A stretch of 64,000 nt of DNA from Saussurea involucrata (lineage: Eukaryota > Streptophyta > Magnoliopsida > Asterales > Asteraceae): positions 32,661,001 to 32,725,000 of the forward strand of contig CM066314.1 in NCBI GenBank assembly GCA_033807775.1, given 5' to 3'. Position numbers and translations under genes: made by a program. The notes beneath the pieces were generated by a model, which searched no databases, was not told where the DNA came from, and saw nothing but the letters and a program-made list of their open reading frames with translations. The number at the start of each line of letters is the position of its first letter. Positions within the stretch are counted from its first letter, which is position 1. Positions 1 to 10,290 of the stretch are shown here, piece by piece.

Positions 1-480
1 AAAATACAAACTGGTCAAACGAATTTTTAGCAAAACCGAGCTACGTGAGCACGAGAATTTGGAGCTGCATTCGTGTCCACAGGTCGCGCTCGCACACAAG
101 TTCGACGATTTTAGCTTACGAAATCGTCCATCGGCACCCCCCCTGTGCGTGGGTAGGAGTTAGAGTAAAACCAATCAATGAGCCTGTCAACTCCTCACAC
201 TTCTTTGATTATAAACCAAAGAAAGTTTACTCTCTCTTCCTATATGGGACACCTTCCCACACCCAACTTGGTTTTTGCTAATTTCATCCAATTACTCATC
301 TTTGAGCATCGATATCTCATTCACACATACTTCGTTTTGGACGTATTATATATCGTTTCGAAGCTCTCATATAGGAGAACATAAACCCACTAAGAGTTAA
401 TTATATATAACACATATACATACATTTAAATGCGTCCAAAGTTTAGTAAAAACCATATTTTTTACTACAAATTTCCAACG
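1..480 (-). repeat. 3' LTR of copia element A (partial, cut by window edge)
   Basis: This stretch matches 4225-4273 plus 11651-12091 almost base for base, with a few per cent differences. It ends where the purine-rich tract begins. On the minus strand the other LTR copy begins TGTTGG, whereas this one reads CGTTGG, so the terminal T appears mutated. Short frames here are incidental. Confidence 0.85.
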
Positions 481-489
481 ATCCCCCAC
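481..489 (-). other. Polypurine tract of copia element A
   Basis: The minus strand reads GTGGGGGAT immediately upstream of the 3' LTR. This is the expected position and composition for the plus-strand primer of a copia element. Confidence 0.65.
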
Positions 490-980
490 ATGAATGGAGA
501 TCGATCTATGCATACGAAAGTTTCCCTACGAAATTTCCAATAGTCGAATCTTGCATAGGATAGGTAGGTGTTACCCTTTGAACCTTCCCTTGTGAAACAT
601 ACTTAGTCTCCTAGTTGTCAGTAGACTCGATGTCTTTGAACTGAACTACCATTTATGTAGACGACAATACATTTCACACAAGACTCTTCCTAACAAGGTC
701 ATATCCTCATAGTCGTGTTCGTTATGGTCATGAACACTAGCCTGGTTCAGCGAGAGCAGTTAGGAATTGCACACCCACAATTCCCTTCAAAGCGACCCCA
801 CTTCTCTCTCACATAGGTGATTTTCAATAATCATTAAAAGCTATAAGCTTAGCCTCACTATCACTGATTTGGAGGTTTTATTCCCCCACAGTGACCTCCC
901 TCATTCATACAACTAGGTTGTCCTTTTGAACCCAGATCTTGGGATCTCCAGTCTTCTGGGTAAGGTTTCCTTTGCATGAA

Positions 981-1240
981 TTATTCATTCAAGGGCTTTA
1001 GTCCCATTCCTCTTGACGACTTATGGACTAAATCTCTACTTAGGCCTTTAGTAAGCGGATCCGCAATGTTATCTTTTGACTTCAGATGGTCAATCGTGAT
1101 AACTCCAGTAGAGAATAATTGTCGTATCATATTATGTCTACGTCTAATGTGTCTAGACTTCCCATTATACATTGTACTTTGAGCTCTACCAATTTCCGAT
1201 CGGTTATCACAATGTATACCAAATGACCGTTACCGGCTTA
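981..1240 (-). pseudogene. Copia RNase H C-terminal remnant
   Basis: A 63-residue minus-strand frame (1172-981) carries the typical copia RNase H tail, with the motifs NGKSRHIRRRHN and DNIADPLTKGL and an ending near GMGLKP. Just upstream, in another frame, the DNA still encodes a fragment like the 'HCDN...IGRAQ' segment that normally precedes it, so a frameshift has occurred. The enzyme would degrade RNA in RNA-DNA hybrids during reverse transcription. The active-site region is not intact here. Confidence 0.8.
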
Positions 1241-1510
1241 GGCCATCCGGGAATATCTTCCACAAACTAACGTAGCCATTTGAATAAAACCACATTTATC
1301 CAAGGCGATAAATTCAGATTCCATCGTGGATCTATTAGAGTCAATCGGAGTTATAGCTATACTAGTACCTCCTTTTATTAATTTTCTCAAGAATCTTGTC
1401 CACGTAATGTGTTTGACTTAACATCAGACCATAATGGGTTCTTGTGATCTTGACCCCAAGAATCACTTCCGCTAAACCCATGTCTTTCATGTCAAACTTG
1501 GATTTCAACA

Positions 1511-1792
1511 TTATCCTTCATGGACCATATCAATTTTGTCATCATTACCAATGATAAGTATATTATCAACATATAAACACAAGATGACATAATCATGAGT
1601 GGTGTTTTTCATATAAACACATTTGTCACACTCACTTAATTTATAACCGCTTTCTAACATGGCTTGATCAAACTTTTGATGCCATTGCTTTGGAGCTTGC
1701 TTTAGGCCATACAAAGACATAACAAGTTTACAAACCTTGTTCTCTTGTCTTGGGGCAACGAATCCCTCAGGCTGCTCCATATAGATTTCCAT
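1511..1792 (-). pseudogene. Copia reverse transcriptase fragment
   Basis: The 93-residue minus-strand frame contains the copia RT signatures QPEGF, VCKLVMSLYGLKQAPKQW and CLYVDNILIIG. The last replaces the catalytic YVDD with YVDN, so an essential aspartate is lost. Upstream fingers and palm segments are missing or out of frame. It lies between the RNase H tail and the integrase remnant, as expected on this strand. Confidence 0.85.
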
Positions 1793-1815
1793 TTAGTAAA
1801 CATTTTTCACATCCT

Positions 1816-2213
1816 CTATATTAAGTTGATTTTCAACTTCATTTATAAACAAGACAAACTTGTGTAAAATTAATCTAGACCTTCCTTTTGTCTATATTAA
1901 GTTGATTTTCAACTTCATTTTTAAACAAGACAAACTTGTGTAAAAATAATCTAGACCTTCCTTTTGTCTATATTAAGTTGAATTTCAACTTTATTTTCAA
2001 ACAAGACAAACTTGTCTATTGCTTCATCTTTATTTTTAAAATAAATACATGTAGCAATATTTCGTGCTAATACAAGACAAACTTGTCTATTGCTTCATCT
2101 TTATTTTTAAAATAAATACATGTAGCAATATTTCGTGCTAATACAAGACAAACTTGTCTATTGCTTTATCTTTATTTTTTAAATAAATATATGTAGCAAT
2201 ATCGATGAACGTG
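1816..2213. repeat. Two adjacent tandem duplications inside the decayed integrase region
   Basis: A 76-bp unit begins at 1816 and recurs at 1892 and, in part, at 1968. It is followed by a 71-bp unit beginning at 2001, 2072 and 2143. Both arrays end in the same ACAAGACAAACTTG words. The second array is made of integrase-coding DNA in antisense, so it arose by local slippage or unequal exchange after the element died. Confidence 0.85.
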
Positions 2214-2385
2214 ATCACATATTTGTTCCCACCTCTAGTAGGAACCGATTTTAAATCACACACGTTAGTATGAATTAAATCAAGGGTTCGGTTTTTTTTC
2301 TTTCAACCGATTGGAAAGATAATCTAATAAATTTTGGGTTTTACACATGTGGGGCACTTGTGATTTGAGTCAAAAACAAAAATTT
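2160..2385 (-). pseudogene. Copia integrase remnant
   Basis: Read on the minus strand from about 2385 downwards, the DNA encodes a CPTC-like zinc-finger end, then a segment like 'CDLKSVPTRGGNKYVITFID', where the integrase core begins with its first catalytic aspartate. Stops interrupt the frame and the rest of the core is replaced by the tandem duplications. No integration activity is possible. Confidence 0.7.
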
Positions 2386-2639
2386 TGGTATACAAATTAA
2401 ATTAAATGTCGAGTGGAATTAAACATATATACATGTTCTAAACGGCCATGTCAAACAAATGAAAAAACTCAAGTATATAAACGAAATTATAACTTGTTTT
2501 TATTCATTTTATTAATAACCATTACATTCCATTATATTTAATTTAAACATGCCATTCAAGGAATATCCTTTACCCACATACATACCACTTTTGGACAAAA
2601 AAACTTATCCAACTCAAACACTAGTTTAAACCAAACTTG

Positions 2640-2815
2640 TTTAACAAACACCCCGAAACGAGGTTCTTACGAAGCTCCGGGACATACAAAACATCCTTAA
2701 GCTTGAGCTCTTTCCCGAAAGTCATCTTCAAAATGATATCCCCAACACCCTTGATATCGGCGCCTCCATGGCCGAATAATCCATGATCATTGCCACCAAG
2801 TCTTCGTTCACTATT
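2640..2815 (-). pseudogene. Copia protease to pre-integrase remnant
   Basis: The minus strand encodes a fragment resembling 'GVGDIILKMTFGKELKLKDV' followed by LYVPELR and a lost-frame 'NLVSG'. This is the conserved stretch between the aspartic protease and the GAG-pre-integrase domain of copia polyproteins. The protease active site is not visible. Confidence 0.65.
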
Positions 2816-2829
2816 TTATAAAACAAATT

Positions 2830-3660
2830 TCACATTAACAAAATTGCAATATCAATCTGTTTATATACAACAGAAAATAATTTAAATCAAAACACACTCG
2901 ATTTAGATTTTGTTTATAAACGACAGAAAATCAAAACATAATCAGTTAACATGTTTACACACAACATCAAAGAATTAAATCGAATTCAAGTCGATTAAGA
3001 ATCTGTTTATAAACGACATAAAATCGATACATAATCGATTAAAATGTTTACACACAACATCAAAGAATTAAATCGAATTCAAGTCGATTAAGAATCTGTT
3101 TATAAACGGCAGAAAATCGATACATAATCGATTAAAACATTTACACACAACAGAAAATAATTAAATCGAAACTAACTCGATCACTAATCTGTGTACACAT
3201 AACAGAAACAAATTAAATCGAAACCAAGTCGATTACTAATCTGTTATACACGACAAAAACAATTACATCGAGACAAAGTCGATTAATAATCGAAACAAAC
3301 TCGATTAATAAACTGTTTTCACAAAACGAATTATATCGAAACAAAACTCGATTAATAAACGGTTTTCACGAAACGAATTATATCGAAACAAAACTCGATT
3401 AATAAACCATTTTCACAAAACGAATTATATCGAAACAAACTCGATTAATTTCGTTAATAAGTTTGATTAAGACACGACATATAATCGAAACAAACTCGAT
3501 TATCTTCATTTTCAATTCTGTTTAAAACACGACATGAAATCGAAACAGACTCGATTAACTTCGTTTACCAATTCGTTTAAGACACGACAGAAAATCGAAA
3601 CAAACTCGATTAACTTCGTTTATCAAATCTGATTAACAAGTCTGTTTAAGACATCTCTTT
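2830..3660. repeat. Degenerate short tandem array with ATCGA...TCGAT inverted motifs
   Basis: About 830 bp consist of variants of a 35-60 bp phrase in which an ATCGAAAC word is followed about 10-15 bp later by ACTCGATTAA, with GTTTA(C/T)AAACGACA-like spacers. The units at 3298-3450 are the most regular, with a period near 62 bp. The array occupies the leader/gag position of copia element A. It holds no plausible gene. Confidence 0.75.
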
Positions 3661-3678
3661 AATAAATCTGTTTAAGAT

Positions 3679-4273
3679 TGTTGGTATTTTTTACATATTA
3701 TAATCGTACACAAGATTATATTTTGAATCACGAAAAACGAAACAGAAAGAGAAGAAGCAGAAAATTAAAGGAAACGAATTCCTAGAAACGAGAACCGCTG
3801 AGGCTCGTGTTGGACACGATTCCCTTAAACAGATTTTCCGTCTGTTCCCAGGGTACAACAACGAAAGCAGTTTTAGAGAACTGCCAGAGATGACAATCTT
3901 GCCCGGAAAATTCGCCGGAAATAAATTCGTATGCTACTGTTCGAGTTTCGTATGGAGAGAATACCGAGAGAGAGTTGAGTTCTGAAAACGTGTTCAGTTC
4001 GTTTTTTTTTTGATGAAAACGAGACCATGTATTTATATTGGTATTTGAAACCGACAACCATAAATCCGTAATTAAAGAATTGATTACAGAAACCGACACT
4101 CTTAATTACAAATTAAAACTGTAACCGACATTCATAAGTTCGGAATTAAGAAATTGATTATGAAACCGAAAATCTTAATTACGAAATACAAACTGTAACC
4201 GAAATACAGTTTCAGTTTCAAAAAAAAATACAAACTGGTCAAACGAATTTTTAGCAAAACCGAGCTGCGTGAG
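3679..4273 (-). repeat. 5' LTR of copia element A, part 1 (left of the gypsy insertion)
   Basis: The plus strand starts TGTTGG at 3679 and the LTR ends CCAACA at 12091, giving matching terminal inverted repeats for a total LTR of about 1.03 kb. The segment 4225-4273 matches 1-49. A 105-aa minus-strand frame at 3782-4099 lies wholly inside the LTR and is not treated as a gene. Confidence 0.7.
4269..4273. other. Target-site duplication GTGAG, left copy
   Basis: GTGAG directly precedes the gypsy LTR at 4274 and is repeated directly after the element at 11651-11655. Removing the element and one copy restores the sequence seen at 45-52 of the other copia LTR. Confidence 0.95.
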
Positions 4274-5633
4274 TGATAACGCCACTTTTTGGCGTTATTT
4301 TCGGTTCTCAAACCAATGAGATTGGCTTGTGTTCAAGTAAAAAGGCGTGTATTTTACGGTTTATCTAGTGAATTATACAGGTTATCTAAGAGGCGGCAAT
4401 CATCGAGAAAAGAAGCTAAAAAGAGCCCAAAACGAGTCCAAACGAAGCCTAACGGAAGCCCAAAAGCCAAGCCCAAGACCCGCGACCGAACCAGGACCCG
4501 AATCGCGAACCAGAAAACGACCCACGTAGCCAAATCCATACGCGCGACTTACCACGCGACTTGCAAGTCGCGTGGCAAGTCACGTAACCCACTGTTTCGC
4601 GATTTTCAGTATTTTATTTCGGCTTTTAGGTCACTTTTCGATATCATTCGGACGGCAGACGATCGGGAGCAGCGGAGGGGCGATTCTGGGCGATTTTTCG
4701 GAGTCCTCGAAGCCACGTTAGAGAGCCGATCAAGGAGACATTCATCACGGAACGTAGAGACGAACACGAGAGGAGGGAGTTATCATCACTTTTATTACGA
4801 TTTCATCTTTCACGATTAATCATGTTTACATACACTTTTGCATCTTTTTCTCTTGTGTTTGAATCCACCACCGACATGAACTAACCGGTTCGTGTTGGGG
4901 GTTGGAATGAATTCGGTTTGTAAGCATGTGACGAATTGAATTGAACTTTTATCAGTTTTCCCTAATTAATGGAGTATGTGATTTTGTTCTTAATGCTTTT
5001 GTGAGTTTGGCCAATTTACAATTGATCTGTTGTTAGTAACTGAGTTCGAGAGAATTGATTGCTATTTAGAATTAGGAATTGCATACCTAAAGTCCGAAAG
5101 GTGATAGAGATATACCGAGTAAGCTTTAGTCCCATTCAAACCGTTAGGTTGATGTCGAGAGATAAAATCTAGCCAATTTAAACTTAAATCGTGTACTTAA
5201 TGTGTTTTGGAATCCATAGGTGAGATCGAGAGATTAAACTTATCCTTTTCAAAATAAAACCCGTTGTTGTTCGAAAGAGAACGACGGTGATCTTAAAAGA
5301 TTTGGGAATCATTAAGGGGATTAACTGGTAACTGCTTTGAGTCAATTGTTTGCATGTGTAGGACCTGAGGATTTCCAACCCTCAACTTTTCTCTCTATCA
5401 AAGTTTCCAAAGCTGTTTCTGTTTTTTCTTGTGTTTGATTTGTTTACTTATTGCAATTAGTGGTTAAAACCAATCTCCCAAATTCGACAATTCAATTAAT
5501 AGTTCTTATAGTAATTGTGATAATTAGTTCCTAGTTCCCGTGGATTCGATACTCGTACTTACCGTACGTTATTACTTGATTTCGTCACCGTACACTTGCG
5601 GTTAGATTCTCGGGGTGTGAAAACCTCGTATCA
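4274..5633 (+). repeat. 5' LTR of the TR-GAG element
   Basis: The LTR is 1360 bp and identical in length to the copy at 10291-11650. It contains a 24-bp perfect palindrome at 4552-4575 centred on CTTGCAAG. A 176-codon frame at 4289-4819 is preserved in both LTRs, but its composition and position give no reason to call it a protein. Confidence 0.95.
4552..4575. promoter_or_regulatory. Perfect GC-rich palindrome in the LTR (putative RNA hairpin)
   Basis: The core ACGCGACTTGCAAGTCGCGT is self-complementary, and flanking CC/GG extends it to 24 bp. An outer pair of arms (GCGACTTA and CAAGTCAC) nearly extends the stem. The copy in the 3' LTR is at 10569-10592. Similar CGCG...CAAG hairpins recur at 8249-8290 and 8337-8354 of the same element, and a looser one at 25992-26020 in another gypsy LTR. 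Confidence 0.7.
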
Positions 5634-5639
5634 AGTTTT

Positions 5640-5657
5640 TGGCGCCGTTGTCGGGGA
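5640..5657 (+). other. Primer-binding site of the TR-GAG element
   Basis: TGGCGCCGTTGTCGGGGA starts seven bases after the LTR end. This is the Athila-type primer-binding sequence, matched by the 3' end of a tRNA (Asp in the usual assignment) with one variant base. It marks the start of minus-strand DNA synthesis. Confidence 0.85.
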
Positions 5658-5792
5658 ACTAGTTGTAACTGATAGCACTACCATCTATAAGCGCTATTAG
5701 ATTGGACATTTTTATTTTCGTTATTTTATTTTATTCCTTTCAATTTCTGGATTGCTGAGCTTGTTTTTTTTTTCTTCAGGTGCTAGTGGTTT

Positions 5793-8084
5793 ATGCCAAA
5801 GGAAACCCGAGGGAAAGGAATCGAGCCGATCGATCCGGAAATAGAGAGAACTGCACGTCGCCTACGAAGAGAATCAAAAGCTAAGCGACAATTACAAATG
5901 GGTGACGAGAGACCTGTCAACGAGAGACCACCGCGCAATGATCCACCACCTCCTCCGGAAAGGGTACCTATGCGGTCGTTCGCCGATCCTAACGTGGCGG
6001 CGGCACGCATAGGCATTCAAGCGCCCGCAACTAGGGCGAATTACTTTGAGCTTAATCCAAGTACCATCGTGATGGTACAGCAAAACCAATACGGAGGGAC
6101 GCCGACAGAAGATCCTCATGTACATCTTCGTGCATTCGAGAGGATTTGCAATACTTTTAAGATCAATGGCATGAACGAGGATGCCATAAAGCTGAGATTA
6201 TTTGGATTTTCACTCAAGGGCCGAGCCGAGACATGGACCGAGAGTATCCAGCCGGATTCGATCACCACTTGGGTGCAGTTGAAAGCAGCTTTTCTTCAAA
6301 AGTTTTTCCCACCGAGCAGAACCGCCCAACTGATGGCGGAGATCACCCATTTTTCTCAATGGGATCAAGAAACGTTATATGAGGCTTGGGAGCGCTACAA
6401 GGACATGATCAAGAAGTGTCCTCATCATGGGCTACAAGGCTGGGTCATCATCCAGACCTTCTTTAGTGGACTCCACCCACAATTCAAAAATGATATCACA
6501 GCTGCAGCGGGTGGAGCACTAATGGACAAGTCGTATGAGGAAGCGTGCGAGCTGATTGAGAACTTGGCCGAGCATATTTTTTCTACCCCGAGATCAGCCG
6601 TTAGAAGAGTGGCGAATATTCAAGAATCTGATGAGCTGAAAGAACTTAAAGCTCAACTAGCCTTTATCATAAATCGGCTGAATGGAGGAAATCCTCAAGA
6701 ACCTGATCAGGTTCAATTTGTGCAAAACCGGAACCAACCGAGAAACGACCCTTTCTCGAATACCTATAATGAGGGATGGAAGAAGCATCCCAATCTTTCA
6801 TGGAATCAGCCCGGTCAACCACAGCCAGGTAATTTGTCTAACTCTTCTAATTTTTCTCATACTAATAATGTGTACCGTCCTCCAGGTTTTAATCAAAGAA
6901 ACGAAGGACCATCCGGAGAGAAGAAACCGGGGCTGGAAGAGATGATGATGAAGTTCATGACGAAAATGGACAACACGGTAGAAGGTTTAGCAAGCACGGT
7001 GAACACGGTAAAAGCCGCAACTGATCAGAATACGGCTGCAATCAAGATTCTCGAGAGGCAAGTGGGGCAGATTTCTGAAGCCCTACAAAACCGACCTCTC
7101 GGTACCTTTCCAAGAATGGCTGAAAAGAGGAATCAAGAGGAGTGTAACGCCATATACCTGAGAAGTGGTAAAGAACTGACTAGAGACTCTACACGAGAGC
7201 CGTTACCAAAGGAAGCCGAGAATGATGTGGAGATCATTGACACGGATGCATTGGAGGCTGATGAAGAGCGTATGAGGAAAGAGAAGCCGACGGAGAAAGA
7301 AATGACACCACCGACCAAGCCGGCAGCACCGAGCGTGCCATATCCGAACAGATTGAAAGCAAACAAGGATGATGTTCATTTTTCTAAATTTCTAGATGTT
7401 TTTAAAAAGTTAACCATTAATATCCCTTTTGCAGATGCGTTGGCACAAATGCCCTCCTACATGAAGTTCATGAAAGAGATCCTGACAAAGAAGAGGGCAC
7501 TCGATCACCAGGCCACCGTTGCACTCACTGAAGAGTGCAGCGCGATTTTTCAGAATAAGCTTCCCCCGAAGCTTAAAGATCCAGGGAGTTTCTCTATCCC
7601 TATTCAAATTGGGGATCTTTCTTTCGATAAAGTTTTATGTGATTTAGGGGCGAGTATTAATTTAATGCCTCTTTCTATTTTCAGGAAACTCAGATTGGGG
7701 GAAGTAAGCCCAACTTACATGACGCTGAAGCTCGCGGATAGATCGATCAGATATCCTTACGGAGTGATAGAAGACGTGCTGATAAAGGTGGGAAAATTCT
7801 ATTTCCCGGTGGAGTTCGTGGTCATAGACATAGATGAAGATGAAGAGGTCCCATTAATATTGGGAAGATCGTTTCTAGCCACAAGCCGAGCATTGATCGA
7901 CATGGAGGAAGGTGAGATAGCATTCAGAGTTGGTGGCGAGAAGGTGATTTTCAAGATGTTCGAGAAGGCGAGAGGTCGAAGTGAAGAAGAATCTGGAGCT
8001 GGTCATGGAAGGCCAAATGAGGAACAATCCGCGAGGAATCGCAAGTGTGGGCGATTCGAGTCAGCGGATACCGAGCCGAGCTGA
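5793..8084 (+). CDS. Athila-type gag-protease polyprotein
   Basis: The frame is 763 residues and uninterrupted. Residues 1-80 are basic and proline-rich. Residues about 95-270 form a retrotransposon gag domain, with HLRAFERICNTF, GRAETW, LKAAFLQKFFPPSR, EAWERYKDM and FFSGLHP motifs typical of plant Athila/Tat capsid proteins. A poorly conserved linker (about 290-530) includes the AIYLRSGKEL segment that usually precedes the protease. Residues about 605-700 resemble a retropepsin: the active-site motif at 617-621 is DLGAS instead of DSGA/DTGA, and LILGRSFL follows near 687. The frame ends where an autonomous element would continue into reverse transcriptase. The start is the first ATG after the primer-binding site. 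It would build virus-like particles that could carry the element's RNA. Confidence 0.93.
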   Translation: MPKETRGKGIEPIDPEIERTARRLRRESKAKRQLQMGDERPVNERPPRNDPPPPPERVPMRSFADPNVAAARIGIQAPATRANYFELNPSTIVMVQQNQYGGTPTEDPHVHLRAFERICNTFKINGMNEDAIKLRLFGFSLKGRAETWTESIQPDSITTWVQLKAAFLQKFFPPSRTAQLMAEITHFSQWDQETLYEAWERYKDMIKKCPHHGLQGWVIIQTFFSGLHPQFKNDITAAAGGALMDKSYEEACELIENLAEHIFSTPRSAVRRVANIQESDELKELKAQLAFIINRLNGGNPQEPDQVQFVQNRNQPRNDPFSNTYNEGWKKHPNLSWNQPGQPQPGNLSNSSNFSHTNNVYRPPGFNQRNEGPSGEKKPGLEEMMMKFMTKMDNTVEGLASTVNTVKAATDQNTAAIKILERQVGQISEALQNRPLGTFPRMAEKRNQEECNAIYLRSGKELTRDSTREPLPKEAENDVEIIDTDALEADEERMRKEKPTEKEMTPPTKPAAPSVPYPNRLKANKDDVHFSKFLDVFKKLTINIPFADALAQMPSYMKFMKEILTKKRALDHQATVALTEECSAIFQNKLPPKLKDPGSFSIPIQIGDLSFDKVLCDLGASINLMPLSIFRKLRLGEVSPTYMTLKLADRSIRYPYGVIEDVLIKVGKFYFPVEFVVIDIDEDEEVPLILGRSFLATSRALIDMEEGEIAFRVGGEKVIFKMFEKARGRSEEESGAGHGRPNEEQSARNRKCGRFESADTEPS

Positions 8085-8248
8085 AACCACACAGTCGTGC
8101 CACGACTTTAAATAAGGCGTTGGGTGGGAGGCAACCCACCAAGGTTTGTTTCCTTTTATTATTTTTAGTTTGGGTGTGTTTTTATTTCCGAAAAAACCAT
8201 AAAAATCGAAAAATTGAAAAAATCAAAAATAGCTGGAACAGGGACATA

Positions 8249-8354
8249 CGCGACTTGTCACGCGGTTTGTAAGCCGCGCAGCAAGTCGCGGGACCCTCTG
8301 TTTGTTTTCTGAAACAGTAGGTTATGCGGGATGCTACGCGGCTTGCAAGCCGCG
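8249..8354. repeat. Two GC-rich hairpins related to the LTR palindrome
   Basis: 8249-8290 has CGCGACTTG and CAAGTCGCG outer arms around a CGCGGTTT/AAGCCGCG inner pair. 8337-8354 is the perfect 18-bp palindrome CGCGGCTTGCAAGCCGCG. Relative to the LTR palindrome, arms have changed in a paired fashion (GACTTG/CAAGTC versus GGCTTG/CAAGCC). Confidence 0.75.
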
Positions 8355-8597
8355 CAGCAAACCGCGGGTGTCCCCTGTTCGTTTTTCGTGCAGTTTTTGT
8401 TTCTTTTCTTGCTTTGTGTGTTTCCTGTTCTTGTTTTGTGTCTTTTGTTTGTTTTGCATGCTCCCCTCCCATCTTCTCTAAGTGCTCGAATCTGTCAAGA
8501 GAATCTCCTCCGTCCGGGCAAACAAGTATGTTCTAACTCTTTCTGCTAAACGAGTGGTGTAAGATGTTTTATTCCTTAGTAGTTTAACGAGATGCAC

Positions 8598-8872
8598 AAA
8601 CCTAAGTTTCACTTAGGTTTGGGGTGCCTCATCTTTTAAACATCTACACACTCACTTTTAACCCTGTGCAAACCTCGGTTTTACCGAGGTTTGGGGTTGG
8701 CTTTTATTGGCAAACCTAGGCCACAGCCTAGGTTTGGGGTGCCCATTTTAGAAACTTTGGGTTTTTCTTTTGATGTTTTGCAATGCTTGCCCGTCCTTTT
8801 TATAACTGTAATAACTGCACAATGATTGAGTTGCATCACCCACGACTTTACTTGCACATTGGGGACAATGTG
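8598..8872 (+). repeat. Series of four small hairpins with GGTTTGGGG followers
   Basis: Stems at 8598-8620 (AAACCTAAG/CTTAGGTTT), 8670-8692 (AAACCTCGG/CCGAGGTTT) and 8712-8735 (AAACCTAGGC/GCCTAGGTTT) differ at several bases but remain fully paired, and each is followed by GGGGT. A fourth stem at 8855-8872 has CACATTG/CAATGTG around a GGGA loop and is followed by AAGGTTTGGGGTTG. Confidence 0.85.
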
Positions 8873-10253
8873 TGGGTAAGGTTTGGGGTTGCCCAATCGG
8901 GCCCACGTAATGCACGTAGATTTCCTACACTTCTGAGTATCTAGATCACATTAGCCAAAAATTTTTGTTTTGAATGATTGAGACCAACCATTGTGGGAAG
9001 AATCTTGTGATAGTGACGTGACCGTTAGGGAAGGACCGGGAAAGGACATGACTAGGGACATTAGTGGAGACCACCCGATAGTGAGTTTTGAGCCTAAAAG
9101 ACTTTTTTCATTTCGAGGGATTCATACACTTAAGTCATATACATTTTTTCGAATTCCTTGTCGTGAATGTAGAATGATCTCGCTACATTATTGCATTAAG
9201 TAGCAAAGACAACCATCGGGATATTAGGTAAGAGTATAGTAGACCATATCATGTGTACTTTAAGAAATGATTCCAGGCATTATGTGTTTGTTTAACCCTG
9301 TTTTTAGCTTTCGTACACTTTTCACCCATTTGTGTGTATCCATAGCCCTTTTGCAGCCAAACACGCACCTTATTTGTTTCTAAAACCCAACAGTACACCT
9401 TTAGCCATAAACCTTAGCCAACCCTCATCCGAAAGCGTATAAATTAGAGGCGGTAATGAACTACGAAAGATAGAGCAGAAAAGAATAGAACAGGCCAGTC
9501 ATGAGAATAAAACGGGTCAATGTAACCCGATGAATAGAAAAGAGGGACAATGATGCCCCAACCAAATAAAGAGGACCAATGAAGTCCCAAAAAAAATACA
9601 GTTAGTTAGATAACAATAGCAGCTGAATAAGAGAGTCAAAGCGACCCCAATAGTGACAAAAAAGGCCAAATGATAGAGGCTGAAGTAGAAAAGTTCGGAA
9701 CTGCCAATGATTGACACGCCAAGGATCTTTGAACCATTTTACCCTTCGTTTCTCAGCCATAGCCCTAGCCCCATTACAACCCTTGTAAAGACCTGGATGA
9801 TCTTTTGGAAGATGTGATTACGGTATACGACCACCCTCATCGATATTCCCTGTCTTGCTACTTGACTCCTTCTGAGATCAACTTTTTGGACATTTGTGCG
9901 TCTTTCGTTAGAGTTGTCATGTAATATTTCGAGTATTCTTGTACATAACCTCCTTAAACATGACAACACGTGCGATAACCTAGGTTCGAGCGAAACGAGA
10001 GTATCCCGTGAGGTAGAGTCGAGGTGAAATGTTTTCCCTAGTATGTTTGGACCTAGTCTAACTCTAATGTAATCGGAACAGTCACGAGTTCAACCCCCAA
10101 TGGAAGGTAATAGGTCAAACAAAATAAGAATGAGGCGAGGGTGAGATAGACATTCACGGGTATGGGAAATCACCGTTGCATCACTTGGTACCGATTGGGA
10201 ATTGTGCAGTTATTATTTCACCGAGATGTGCTTTTATTCTATTTTGTCGCTAA

Positions 10254-10290
10254 TTTGCTTGGGGACAAGCAACGCTCGGTTTGGGGTTGT
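10254..10290 (+). other. Hairpin and polypurine-like tract before the 3' LTR
   Basis: TTGCTTG and CAAGCAA pair around a GGGA loop at 10255-10272. CGGTTTGGGGTTGT then runs directly into the LTR at 10291. Its position makes it the likely plus-strand priming region. The same hairpin-plus-purine phrase occurs four times further upstream. Confidence 0.65.

Larger units (their letters stand above)
8085..10290 (+). other. 3' non-coding region of the TR-GAG element
   Basis: About 2.2 kb between the gag-protease stop and the 3' LTR. It lacks reverse transcriptase, RNase H or integrase motifs in all frames, and the short frames in it are unconvincing. It contains GC-rich hairpins (8249-8354) and a series of small hairpins each followed by GGTTTGGGGT-like words (8598-8890). 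A last hairpin lies against the 3' LTR. The DNA from 8940 to 10250 shows nothing else recognisable. Confidence 0.8.

Noticed and set aside
3782..4099. 105-codon minus-strand frame
   Set aside because: It lies inside the copia A LTR, with no recognisable domain.
4289..4819. 176-codon open frame present in both LTRs of the TR-GAG element (also 10306-10836)
   Set aside because: It lies wholly inside the LTR and crosses the palindrome. It is duplicated only because LTRs are identical, and the residues look like translated non-coding DNA.
9517..9969. Minus-strand frames in the 3' region of the TR-GAG element
   Set aside because: They show no retrotransposon domain and no similarity to integrase or reverse transcriptase motifs.
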